A stretch of DNA of 25,985 bases, from positions 1 to 25,985 of the forward strand of contig CAMLUY010000001.1 in NCBI GenBank assembly GCA_946487985.1. Reading direction: 5' to 3'. Shown here one piece after another: positions 6,579-13,818 of the stretch (position 1 is the first letter of the stretch; every line of letters begins with the position of its first letter). The notes under the pieces are model-generated. The model saw only the letters and a list, made by a program, of their open reading frames with translations. It was not told the DNA's origin and ran no database searches. The translations under genes and the position numbers were made by a program. This DNA comes from an uncultured Clostridia bacterium. GTDB lineage: Bacteria; Bacillota; Clostridia; Christensenellales; UBA1242.

Positions 6579-7238
6579 ATGATACAATTACGAAGAAGCT
6601 GGTTCGACCTTTTGAAAGGCGAGTTCGAACAGGAATATTTCAAAAAACTTCAAGAATTTTTAAAAGTTGAGTATGCAACGCGGGAAATCTATCCAGCCGA
6701 GGCAAACATATTCAATGCGCTCAACCATGTGCCTTTTGACAAGGTCAAAGTGGTCATTATTGGGCAAGACCCATATCATGAGCCACGTCAGGCACAAGGT
6801 CTGTCTTTTTCTGTGCCTGATGATGTGCAAATTCCGCCGTCGCTTGTCAACATCATGAAAGAAATTGAAGATGACCTTGGTATCAAGTGTCTGCAAACTG
6901 GCAACCTTGAAAGATGGGCGAACCAAGGTGTGCTGCTTTTGAATACCGTTCTGACAGTTCGCCGTGGACAGGCATATTCACACAAAGACAAAGGCTGGGA
7001 AAAGTTGACTGGAAAAATCATTGAACTTTTAGGGAAGCGAACTGAGCCAATGGTGTTTATGCTTTGGGGAAGCTATGCGCAAAGCTTTGCCGACAAAATC
7101 GCGCCTCAACACCTTGTTTTGAAAGCACCTCACCCAAGTCCATTGTCGGCATATCGTGGATTTTTTGGCTGCAAACATTTTTCAAAGTGCAACAACTTCT
7201 TGATTCATCACGGGCAGACACATATAAACTGGCAGTAA
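6579..7238 (+). CDS. ung: Uracil-DNA glycosylase, family 1
   Basis: A 219-residue enzyme that removes uracil from DNA and begins base excision repair. The water-activating motif GQDPYH is at residues 62-67 (catalytic Asp64) and the minor-groove motif HPSPLS at 185-190 (catalytic His185), followed by AYRGFFG. VLLLNTVLTVR is the conserved uracil-pocket region. Length is normal for Ung. The start is secure because MIQLRRSW aligns with the usual N-terminus, yet there is no ribosome site and the promoter overlaps the leader. It is transcribed alone, divergent from the NifU-like operon, and ends before a shared bidirectional terminator. Confidence 0.96.
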   Translation: MIQLRRSWFDLLKGEFEQEYFKKLQEFLKVEYATREIYPAEANIFNALNHVPFDKVKVVIIGQDPYHEPRQAQGLSFSVPDDVQIPPSLVNIMKEIEDDLGIKCLQTGNLERWANQGVLLLNTVLTVRRGQAYSHKDKGWEKLTGKIIELLGKRTEPMVFMLWGSYAQSFADKIAPQHLVLKAPHPSPLSAYRGFFGCKHFSKCNNFLIHHGQTHINWQ

Positions 7239-7325
7239 AATCTTTTTGTATATTGCTAAATTGCCACATAACCAGCTTTTGTAAAAAGCAGCAAAAGAAA
7301 AATTGTTAAAAACATAAAATATTGC

Positions 7326-7353
7326 AAAAAACGCAGGCATTTGCCTGCGTTTT
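7326..7353. terminator. Bidirectional terminator between ung and the coiled-coil gene
   Basis: AAAACGCAGGCA (7328-7339), loop TT, TGCCTGCGTTTT (7342-7353) is a perfect 12 bp hairpin with A/T flanks on both sides. It can end both the plus-strand ung transcript and the minus-strand transcript from 8502. Confidence 0.88.
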
Positions 7354-7380
7354 GTATATATTTTGTGAAAATTTTTGTTT

Positions 7381-8502
7381 TTATTCAGCGTCTTCGCCTT
7401 TCAGCGTTGAAATTGCATCTTGCAATTTTTTGATTTCATCTTTGATTTCTGCATTTTGTGATGAAAGAAGATTGAAAATCTTTTCAAGAAGAGGATATCT
7501 TTCTTCGTTTTTACTCATCACTTCTTGGCAGTGTTGTACAGAAAGCTTCAAACCGTCGAGAAGGTCAAGGTCTTCGGCAAGTTTTTTTGCTTTTTCTTCA
7601 TCAATATCTGCGTAGTTGTTTACGCCGTAAAGCACAACTTTCTGTTTTGCGACCAAAGCTTCTTTTCTGCGAAGCTTTTTCTCGTCGTTTTCAAGAGTTT
7701 TCTTTACGCGACGAAGTGGAACAAACTCTTTCTTGCATTGACGAAGCTCTTTCTCATTTTGTTTGAGTTTTTCCTGTGCATCTGCAAGGCTTGATTCAAG
7801 CTCTTCAAGCGTCATTGTTGAAGCAAGAGAATCTGTTTCAGCAGCTGCTGGCTGAGCAGCAACAGGCTCGTCAGCATCCTCAATGCTTTCTTCCTCTTCA
7901 ACAGATTCGTCGTCTGCGCCATCGTCTGCAACTTCTGTTTTTGAATCTTCCTCTTCGGTTTCAGTTTCAGCGTCAGATTCAACAGCTTCGTCTGATTCAG
8001 CGTCTTCATCTTCTGTCATATCGACTACGTCGTCGTCAGACTCCTCTTCCTCTTCGCTTTCAGCCTGTTCACTTTGCATGCGGGCAAGGCGCTCCATCAA
8101 TTCAGCGCGGCGTTGTCTGATGTACTCTGTTGTGTCAGAGTCGTCTTCCTCTTCTTCCTCGGCCTCTTCTGCTGGATCTTCCTCTTGTACTTCTTCTGCC
8201 TGGTCTTCTGCAACAACAGATTGCTCTTCCTCGTCTTCGTCAGGATTGTACGCCTCTACAACTGCGCCATTGTAAAGCACTGTTGCAATTTGAGGGTCTT
8301 TTTTCAATTCATCTGCGTTTTCAAGTTTGTTGATGCGGTCCTCAAGCTCTTGTGATTTTTCTTGATTGCGTTTTTCGATTGTCTTTTGATCTTTGTTGCG
8401 GTTTGAAAGGCTCATGAACAGGTCGGCCATAAAGTACAGAAGAAACCCTCCTGCAACAACGATACCAAGAACAACGACAACTGTGATAATTACTGAACTC
8501 AT
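7381..8502 (-). CDS. Unknown membrane-anchored acidic coiled-coil protein
   Basis: I do not recognise this 373-residue protein. Residues about 4-28 form one membrane segment (VIITVVVVLGIVVAGGFLLY). A charged helix follows (residues 33-68), then a low-complexity, strongly acidic stretch from about 87 to 226, dominated by Glu, Asp, Ser and Ala. From about 230 to 368 the C-terminal part is predicted to be helical coiled coil, rich in Lys, Glu and Leu. The topology suggests a short outside tail, one anchor and a large cytosolic arm. The ATG at 8502 has AAGGAGTG about 8 nt upstream. It begins only 39 nt after the tmRNA 3' end with no terminator between, so it is probably transcribed from the smpB-ssrA region. 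The acidic tract may vary in length between strains. Confidence 0.8.
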   Translation of the reverse strand: MSSVIITVVVVLGIVVAGGFLLYFMADLFMSLSNRNKDQKTIEKRNQEKSQELEDRINKLENADELKKDPQIATVLYNGAVVEAYNPDEDEEEQSVVAEDQAEEVQEEDPAEEAEEEEEDDSDTTEYIRQRRAELMERLARMQSEQAESEEEEESDDDVVDMTEDEDAESDEAVESDAETETEEEDSKTEVADDGADDESVEEEESIEDADEPVAAQPAAAETDSLASTMTLEELESSLADAQEKLKQNEKELRQCKKEFVPLRRVKKTLENDEKKLRRKEALVAKQKVVLYGVNNYADIDEEKAKKLAEDLDLLDGLKLSVQHCQEVMSKNEERYPLLEKIFNLLSSQNAEIKDEIKKLQDAISTLKGEDAE

Positions 8503-8541
8503 AAATTTTCACTCCTTTTCTTTGTTTTTTTTGACCTTTTT

Positions 8542-8935
8542 TGGTGGAGACGGCGGGATTTGAACCCGCTTCCGAAAAACTTGTGCGAAACTTTTCTACA
8601 TGTTTAGTCTATGCCAAAACTTTCACCAATAATCTTTGCATAGACAAAATTTTATTGGCTGAGCCTTTTTGGTATAGTCAAGGCAAGGCAATCTTGACTA
8701 AAGAGCGTCAATAATTTTGAAACCTTACTGCATGCTGACGAACATTTCAGAAGATTTGGTCAAAATCTGTTCGACCGTTTGTTTTGTCCGACTAGGCAGC
8801 GCAAGCGTAGCTTGCAGTGTCCATACGAACGGTGTTATTGTTTGCGTTTATTCGCGTTGTCCTTACTAAGGCAAAGGGCATGCCACATGCTTTACATTTC
8901 GACCAATGCTCCCCGTCGAAACCAATAACGCCCCC
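8542..8935 (-). ncRNA. ssrA: Transfer-messenger RNA (tmRNA)
   Basis: On the minus strand the 5' end GGGGGCGTTATTGG pairs with the 3' acceptor strand CGTCTCC, giving seven pairs including two G-T. The encoded end ACCA follows, with the last base at 8542. The T-arm GCGGGTTCAAATCCCGC and the region GACTAAACATGTAGAA near the 3' half are typical of tmRNA. It is the one-piece form of about 394 nt. It rescues stalled ribosomes together with SmpB and tags the unfinished protein for proteolysis. Only 15 nt separate it from the smpB stop codon, so both probably share a transcript or the ssrA promoter lies inside smpB. Confidence 0.95.
8792..8845 (-). other. tmRNA tag reading frame
   Basis: Starting at the resume codon GCA (8845), the frame reads ANNNTVRMDTASYACAA and then stops at TAG (8794-8792). 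The other two frames give either an immediate stop or no suitable ending. The tag is 17 residues. It ends in CAA rather than the more usual LAA, VAA or IAA. Confidence 0.8.
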
Positions 8936-8950
8936 GTTTCCTGGGTTTGG

Positions 8951-9388
8951 TTAGTAGTTTTTGATTGCTCGGTCTATCTCTCTCTTGGTTTGTCTGTCTT
9001 TGAGAGATTGCCGCTTGTCATAAAGTTTTTTGCCTTTTGCCAGTCCAATTTCCACTTTTGCATGTCCTTTTGTAAGGTAAATCTTGGTTGGAATGATTGA
9101 CATGCCTTTTTCAAGTGTTTGTCTGTTGAGCCGCAAAATTTCATCTTTATGTAAAAGCAGCTTTCTTGTACGCTTGGCATCACTTTCTGAGGCCGAATCT
9201 TGCGGCGCAATGTAGCAGTTTCGCAGAAGAGCTTCGCCGTCCTTGATGACAACGTAGCTGTCACTGAGATTGACTTTGCCTGCACTGACCGATTTGATTT
9301 CTCCGCCTTTGAGAGCAATACCCGCTTCAAGCGTATCTGAAATGAAGAAGTTGTGATATGCTTTTTTATTGTTATGTATAATCCTCAT
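8951..9388 (-). CDS. smpB: tmRNA-binding protein SmpB
   Basis: A 145-residue protein that binds the tRNA-like part of tmRNA and places it in the empty A site of stalled ribosomes. Family features are the N-terminus NNKKAYHNFFISDTLEAGI, GGEIKSVSAGKVNLSDSY, the central RKLLLHKDEILRL and the basic C-terminal tail ending KKLYDKRQSLKDRQTKREID. The ATG at 9388 gives the exact family N-terminus. AGGAGG lies just upstream, but a strong promoter overlaps it, so the main transcript might lack this site. ssrA follows after 15 nt, an arrangement also found in other bacteria. Confidence 0.96.
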   Translation of the reverse strand: MRIIHNNKKAYHNFFISDTLEAGIALKGGEIKSVSAGKVNLSDSYVVIKDGEALLRNCYIAPQDSASESDAKRTRKLLLHKDEILRLNRQTLEKGMSIIPTKIYLTKGHAKVEIGLAKGKKLYDKRQSLKDRQTKREIDRAIKNY

Positions 9389-9398
9389 CTCGCCTCCT

Positions 9399-9427
9399 AT
9401 TATAGCACTGATTTATTGTTTTTTCAA
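9399..9427 (-). promoter_or_regulatory. smpB promoter overlapping the ribosome site
   Basis: On the minus strand TTGAAA (9427-9422), a 17 bp spacer and TATAAT (9404-9399) make a near-consensus promoter. The -10 box is followed directly by AGGAGGCGAG and the ATG. A start 6-7 nt downstream would be at 9393-9392, leaving only about 4-5 nt before the start codon and removing most of AGGAGG. Confidence 0.65.
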
Positions 9428-9555
9428 TACCCTAAATGAAAAATTTTCATAAATTATCGGTTTTTTTGATGTTTTTTTCAAAAAAAAGCTGTTTTTTTGC
9501 AAATTTTAGTGATATTTCCCTTTTATGATTTTTTTTGGCAGTCTGAAAAGCTATA

Positions 9556-9625
9556 AAAAACGACATAAAATCCGCTCGATTGCTGCCACAAATGGTAGTT
9601 TTATCATTCAGAAAAAGTCGTTTTT
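9556..9625. other. Nested inverted repeat
   Basis: AAAAACGAC (9556-9564) pairs with GTCGTTTTT (9617-9625). Inside, ATAAAA (9565-9570) pairs with TTTTAT (9599-9604) and CTGCCA (9583-9588) with TGGTAG (9593-9598), the last with one G-T pair on the plus strand. Both strands carry T after the outer stem, so it could also act as a weak terminator. Confidence 0.5.
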
Positions 9626-9650
9626 CTTGGCAGCATTGATATCATGATAT

Positions 9651-9733
9651 AAACTATGTGATGTTGATTTGCTCACGATGTTTGCAAATCAATTTGCTAA
9701 ACGCAAATCCGCTTAATAGCGGCATCACAGTTT
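9651..9733. other. Second compact cloverleaf (four-way junction) element
   Basis: The closing stem is AAACT (9651-9655) with AGTTT (9729-9733) plus GTGATG (9658-9663) with CATCAC (9723-9728), with a two-base bulge A9656-T9657. It encloses three hairpins: TTGATTTGC/GCAAATCAA (9664-9672/9684-9692), TTTGC/GCAAA (9693-9697/9703-9707) and CCGCT/AGCGG (9709-9713/9718-9722). Only T9708 is unpaired at the junction. Apart from the closing-stem bulge all stems are Watson-Crick, so either strand can fold. The architecture matches the element at 3085-3183, but the sequences differ. Confidence 0.7.
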
Positions 9734-9797
9734 GAATAAACATCAGTTTTGCTTACAAATGCCTAACGGCGCTTGCAGACAAAACTTCCGATAATAT

Positions 9798-9834
9798 AAA
9801 AACTGGCATCTTTCAATACTTATGCCAGTTTTTT
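9798..9834. terminator. Terminator after pnp
   Basis: AAAAACTGGCAT (9798-9809) pairs perfectly with ATGCCAGTTTTT (9822-9833). The minus-strand form, just after the pnp stop, ends in five T and then TATATTA. T-runs on both sides make it potentially bidirectional. Confidence 0.88.
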
Positions 9835-9839
9835 GATTT

Positions 9840-11957
9840 TTATTTTTGTTCTTGGTTTTGTTGATTGTTCTTTGGAACAATACGTTTCAGGTCTATTCTG
9901 CCCTTTTCATCAATTTTGATGACTTCAACTTCGACAATATCACCTATTTTTACAACATCTTCAACTTTCTCAACACGTTTGTTTGAAAGTTTTGAAATGT
10001 GAATCATGCCTTCTTTATTGCCTGCGAACTCTACAAACGCGCCAAAGTTCATTATGCGGACAACTTTTGCATCGTAAACATCGCCTACTTCAACATCTTC
10101 TACAATTCCCAGTATGATTTTCTTGGCTTTCTCTGCCATTTCAAGATCCTGAGTTGCAATGAATACCTGTCCATCATCTTCAATATCGATTTTTACACCC
10201 GTCTCGTCAATAATCTTATTGATCATTTTCCCGCCAGAGCCGATTACATCTTTAATCTTATCTGGGTCAATAGAGAATGTAATAATCTTTGGAGCATATT
10301 TAGAAAGCTCAGCACGAGGCTCTTTAATTTCTTCAAGCAATTTATTCATAATAAACATTCTGCCTTCGCGTGCCTGTTTGAGAGCTGTTGTCAAGATTTG
10401 TTTGTCGATACCTTTTATCTTGATATCCATTTGAATTGCGGTTACGCCTTTGGCTGTACCAGTAACTTTAAAGTCCATATCGCCAAGGAAGTCTTCAAGG
10501 CCTTGAATATCTGAAAGGACTGCGACTTTACCTGTTGCCTCGTCTTTAATCAAGCCCATAGCAATGCCCGCAACTGGTGCTTTAATTGGCACGCCGCCGT
10601 CCATAAGCGCAAGAGTTGAGCCACAAACGGAAGCCATTGAAGATGAGCCGTTTGACGACAACACTTCTGAAACTAAGCGCAGCGCATATGGGAACTCTTC
10701 CTCAGATGGAATAACTGGTTCAAGCGCTCTTTCAGCAAGCGCGCCATGACCAATTTCACGTCTGCCTGGACTCTTTATTCCTTTTGCCTCACCAGTTGCA
10801 TACGCTGGCATATTGTAATGATGAACATATCTGTTGACTTCTTCATCATCAAGGCCTTCAAGCTTTTGCATATCAGAAACAGTACCAAGAGTCAAAGTTG
10901 TCATTACCTGCGTTTGACCTCTTGTGAAGATTGCGCTTCCATGAGTACGTGGCAGCACTCCTGTTTCGCACCAAATAGGACGAATTTCTGTCAATTGTCT
11001 TCCATCAGGACGAACGCCTTGATTGAGAATTTTGGCACGAACTTTCTCTTTTGTCATTTTATAAAGGACTTGTCCGATTTCCTTCTCTTTTTCAGGGAAC
11101 ATCTCTGCAAAATGCGCTTTGACGTCAGCGTCAACCTCGTCTTGACGGCTTTGGCGTTCATGACGGTCAAACGTGTCGAGAGCATGATCAAGCTTTTGAT
11201 CAGCATATTCGCGAACAGCTTTGTCAATTTCGTCAGGCACAATGTCAAAAACAAGATTTTCGCAAACAGGTTTTCCTATTTCTGCTTTAACCTTCTTTTG
11301 GAAGGCAACTATCTTTTTTATTTCCTCATGTGCAAACATGATTGCATCAAGCATTGTTTCCTCTGGGACTTCTTTTGCGCCAGCTTCTACCATGAGCACT
11401 GCGTCTTCTGTACCTGAAACTGTAAGATGCAAGGTTGATTTTTCTCTTTCCTCATTATTTGGATTTATGATGAATTTTCCGTCAACAAGCCCCACTTGCA
11501 CAGAACCTGTTGGTCCCATGAATGGAATGTCTGATATTGACAGCGCAAAGCTTGAACCAAGCATTGCCATTGGTTCTGGTGCAACATCAGGGTCAACAGA
11601 AAGAGCGGTAGCAACCACACAAACGTCATGATAAAAACCTTTTGGGAAAAGCGGCCTTAATGGTCTGTCAATCAAACGAGATGTAAGGATAGCTTTATCC
11701 GAAGGGCGACCTTCGCGTTTTTTGAATCCGCCAGGTATTTTTCCTACTGAATACATTTTTTCTTCAAAATCAACCGAAAGCGGGAAAAAGTCAACACCTG
11801 GTCGTGGCTCTTTTGACATTGTTACGTTTACCATGACAACTGTTTCGCCGCAACGAACTAGGCAACTGCCATTTGACTGCTCGCAAAGTCTGCCAGTTTC
11901 AAATGTAACCTTTTTTCCACCTATTTCTATTTCATAAATCTTTGCATCTTCTTTCAT
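9840..11957 (-). CDS. pnp: Polyribonucleotide nucleotidyltransferase (PNPase)
   Basis: A 705-residue enzyme, the same length as typical Firmicute PNPase. It degrades RNA 3' to 5' using phosphate and can also add tails. Two RNase PH domains are recognisable: the first with [11 protein letters not shown] and [33 protein letters not shown], read in two parts, and the second with [24 protein letters not shown] and the catalytic-region [19 protein letters not shown] domain ([15 protein letters not shown]) and an S1 domain ([20 protein letters not shown]) follow. The acidic N-terminus [14 protein letters not shown] is normal. The ATG at 11957 has AAGGAGATT upstream. It follows rpsO by 62 nt, a widespread gene order, with a possible attenuator between them. 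Confidence 0.97.
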   Translation of the reverse strand: MKEDAKIYEIEIGGKKVTFETGRLCEQSNGSCLVRCGETVVMVNVTMSKEPRPGVDFFPLSVDFEEKMYSVGKIPGGFKKREGRPSDKAILTSRLIDRPLRPLFPKGFYHDVCVVATALSVDPDVAPEPMAMLGSSFALSISDIPFMGPTGSVQVGLVDGKFIINPNNEEREKSTLHLTVSGTEDAVLMVEAGAKEVPEETMLDAIMFAHEEIKKIVAFQKKVKAEIGKPVCENLVFDIVPDEIDKAVREYADQKLDHALDTFDRHERQSRQDEVDADVKAHFAEMFPEKEKEIGQVLYKMTKEKVRAKILNQGVRPDGRQLTEIRPIWCETGVLPRTHGSAIFTRGQTQVMTTLTLGTVSDMQKLEGLDDEEVNRYVHHYNMPAYATGEAKGIKSPGRREIGHGALAERALEPVIPSEEEFPYALRLVSEVLSSNGSSSMASVCGSTLALMDGGVPIKAPVAGIAMGLIKDEATGKVAVLSDIQGLEDFLGDMDFKVTGTAKGVTAIQMDIKIKGIDKQILTTALKQAREGRMFIMNKLLEEIKEPRAELSKYAPKIITFSIDPDKIKDVIGSGGKMINKIIDETGVKIDIEDDGQVFIATQDLEMAEKAKKIILGIVEDVEVGDVYDAKVVRIMNFGAFVEFAGNKEGMIHISKLSNKRVEKVEDVVKIGDIVEVEVIKIDEKGRIDLKRIVPKNNQQNQEQK

Positions 11958-11977
11958 ATAATCTCCTTAAATTGTTT

Positions 11978-12014
11978 AAAAAAAGGGTCGATAAATACAT
12001 ATCTCCCCCCTTTT
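11978..12014 (-). terminator. Possible attenuator between rpsO and pnp
   Basis: On the minus strand AAAAGGG (12014-12008) pairs with CCCTTTT (11987-11981), and the T-run continues to 11978. The stem is only 7 bp with a 20 nt loop, so termination would be partial. It could lower pnp expression relative to rpsO. Confidence 0.5.
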
Positions 12015-12019
12015 GTAGC

Positions 12020-12280
12020 TTATTTTACTTCACGTATGTTCAGTTCTTTAATGATATTTCTGTATGCTTCAATATCACGTTCTTTAAGGTAAAGCAAGAA
12101 GCCCTTTCTTTTACCAACCATTTGAAGCAATCCACGACGTGAGTGATTGTCCTTTTTGTTTGCTTTCAAATGCTCATTAAGGTGATTGATTCTTGCTGTC
12201 AAAAGTGCGATTTGCACTTGTACTGAACCTGTATCATTTTCTGAAAGTTTGAATTTATCAATTATTTCTTTCTTTTCCAT
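12020..12280 (-). CDS. rpsO: 30S ribosomal protein S15
   Basis: An 86-residue protein of normal S15 length (88 is common). It binds 16S rRNA at the central-domain three-way junction early in 30S assembly. Family features are [30 protein letters not shown], read in two parts, then the rRNA-contacting [16 protein letters not shown] and [12 protein letters not shown]. The ATG at 12280 has AGGAGGGTAATC upstream. Its own strong promoter lies about 100 bp upstream. pnp follows, as in most bacteria. Confidence 0.98.
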   Translation of the reverse strand: MEKKEIIDKFKLSENDTGSVQVQIALLTARINHLNEHLKANKKDNHSRRGLLQMVGKRKGFLLYLKERDIEAYRNIIKELNIREVK

Positions 12281-12369
12281 GATTACCCTCCTATTTTTAA
12301 TTTTTACCGTTCAAGCGAAGCAAAGCGTCAGAAGGTCTCGTAATTACTGCGCAAGACGGCATTATCGAC
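12281..12369 (-). promoter_or_regulatory. rpsO 5' leader with hairpin, possible S15 autoregulatory site
   Basis: The predicted transcript has an 89 nt leader. GTCTTG (12357-12352) pairs with CGAGAC (12340-12335) in a 6 bp hairpin with one wobble, and CCGT/ACGG can enclose it. Bacterial rpsO leaders often bind S15 to repress their own translation. That function is inferred here from position and structure only. Confidence 0.4.
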
Positions 12370-12375
12370 TGTTTT

Positions 12376-12404
12376 ATTATAACATCTTTACAAAGATTTG
12401 TAAA
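12376..12404 (-). promoter_or_regulatory. Sigma-A promoter of rpsO-pnp
   Basis: On the minus strand TTTACA (12404-12399), a 17 bp spacer and TATAAT (12381-12376). It lies just after the hemZ stop codon; no hairpin terminator for hemZ is visible, so read-through into rpsO is possible. Confidence 0.85.
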
Positions 12405-12417
12405 CAAAAAACATCAA

Positions 12418-13818
12418 TTATTTAAAAAAAATTTTCTTTTTATCAATGATTTCATCTATGCGCGCGATGTAATCCTCGATAAATTTGGCGTTCGATTCAC
12501 GCGTAATCTTTTTTTCAAGGTTGTATACCCGCTTGCTGATTGCGCCCGCGCCTATGCCAATAATGGTATTTGTCTCTTCCATGCTGTCAATATTGAAAGC
12601 GCACAAATATTCATCTCTGAAATAGCCAACATTTTCAAGCCCGCAAAGCTGATTTTTTTGCCTGTAAAGATAGTATGGCTTGTAACCATTTTCAAGCAGC
12701 GTTTTTTGGGAGTAGTCAATCATTTTGGTAATATCTTTTTCACTAAGAAGCTGCGTATTGTCCTTTAATTGTGCGCCATTTTTTACAGAAAGCGTATGTA
12801 CTGTAATGTTGTGTGGACTCAGTTCAAGCAGTGTTGTAATGGTCTTTTTGAAAGTCGCAAACCTTTCTCCTGGCAGACCTGCAATAATGTCCATATTGAC
12901 AATAAAGTCCTCTTCAAGTGCCATGCCGTATGCGTTGAGTACGTCCTCAACTTTATGCTTGCGACCAATACGTTTGAGAGTGGCTTCGCAAAAGGTCTGA
13001 GGGTTTATTGATATTCGCGAAACTTTATGCTTTTTAAGTACCTGCAATTTTTCTCTTGTAATGGTGTCTGGGCGTCCGCATTCAACGGTAAATTCAGTTA
13101 TTGGAAAGTTTATCTGACTGAGCAGTCTGTCAAGTTGCTCTGCTGAAAGCACGGACGGAGTACCGCCACCAATATAGACATTGCGAACAAGATAGACGCG
13201 TTCTTTCATGATGTCTTTGACGGCATCAAGCTCTTTTATCATGGCGTCAATATAGCTTTCAAGCTTGTCCTTGACCATACTATACTCGCTTGAAATAAAT
13301 GAGCAGTAAAGGCATCGTGATGGACAAACAGGGATATTGATGTACAAATCAACCAGGTTGTCATTTCGAATTATGCCCTTTTGGTTTTTTAATATCATTG
13401 CCACAAGATGAGCTTTCTCTGGCGAAACAAAATAGTCTTTTTGCAGCATTTCGCTGACAAGATGCTCTTTCATTTCACCATATGCAATAAGCTCGCGTGC
13501 AAACTTAGTTGGGCGCACGCCAGTCAGCGAGCCCCAAGGCAAATTTTTATTGAGCTTTTTTGAAAGAATGGAGTAAAGAAAATTCTTCACCATACGCTTG
13601 CGATAGGATTTTTTATGAAGAGCTGTAAACTCATCGTTAAGCGTGAATGAAAAATTGTACTCAGTGCGCTGTTCTGCCTCATGATAGACAAATTTATCTT
13701 GAAATAAGTTTCCCTCTGAAACTTCGGTGTGCTCGATAACAATGTTTTCAGGCAGGCGAAACATTTTACAGAGGTCTTCAAGGTCTACGATATATTCTTC
13801 GATATTTGATTTTACCAT
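12418..13818 (-). CDS. hemZ: HemZ-type radical SAM coproporphyrinogen dehydrogenase-like protein
   Basis: A 466-residue radical SAM protein of the HemN/HemZ family. The cluster-binding motif is CPSRCLYC with Cys165, Cys169 and Cys172, followed by the SAM-binding glycine motif YIGGGTPS. The N-terminal 150 residues, with PWGSLTGVRPTK, are the part that marks HemZ. HemZ is annotated as an oxygen-independent coproporphyrinogen III dehydrogenase, but haem-related activity of this branch is uncertain and other radical SAM roles are possible. The ATG at 13818 has AGGAGTG 6 nt upstream and overlaps the end of rel by 7 nt. The recJ-rel-hemZ order is seen in other Clostridia. Confidence 0.85.
   Translation of the reverse strand: MVKSNIEEYIVDLEDLCKMFRLPENIVIEHTEVSEGNLFQDKFVYHEAEQRTEYNFSFTLNDEFTALHKKSYRKRMVKNFLYSILSKKLNKNLPWGSLTGVRPTKFARELIAYGEMKEHLVSEMLQKDYFVSPEKAHLVAMILKNQKGIIRNDNLVDLYINIPVCPSRCLYCSFISSEYSMVKDKLESYIDAMIKELDAVKDIMKERVYLVRNVYIGGGTPSVLSAEQLDRLLSQINFPITEFTVECGRPDTITREKLQVLKKHKVSRISINPQTFCEATLKRIGRKHKVEDVLNAYGMALEEDFIVNMDIIAGLPGERFATFKKTITTLLELSPHNITVHTLSVKNGAQLKDNTQLLSEKDITKMIDYSQKTLLENGYKPYYLYRQKNQLCGLENVGYFRDEYLCAFNIDSMEETNTIIGIGAGAISKRVYNLEKKITRESNAKFIEDYIARIDEIIDKKKIFFK

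Larger units (their letters stand above)
9428..9797. other. Gene-free, hairpin-rich intergenic region between pnp and smpB
   Basis: No coding frame with a ribosome site is visible on either strand. From 9428 to about 9535 the DNA is mostly A and T runs. From 9536 onward it is a chain of inverted repeats: a nested hairpin (9556-9625), a perfect 12 bp palindrome (9639-9650), the cloverleaf at 9651-9733, and AGTTTTG/CAAAACT (9745-9751/9780-9786). Three copies of a six-base block can pair in competing ways: TGGCAG at 9536 and 9628, and CTGCCA at 9583. I cannot assign a function. Confidence 0.6.

Noticed and set aside
7883..8275. Plus-strand Ser-rich open frame
   Set aside because: It is the antisense of the acidic Glu/Asp/Ser tract of the minus-strand coiled-coil gene; the low complexity keeps the frame open.
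8542..8600. tRNA-like 3' end suggesting a separate tRNA gene
   Set aside because: It is the tRNA-like domain of tmRNA; the matching 5' acceptor strand lies almost 400 nt away at 8935.
10746..11417. Plus-strand open frame of 223 codons inside pnp
   Set aside because: The minus strand encodes a complete, well-conserved PNPase; no ribosome site or family features are seen on the plus strand.
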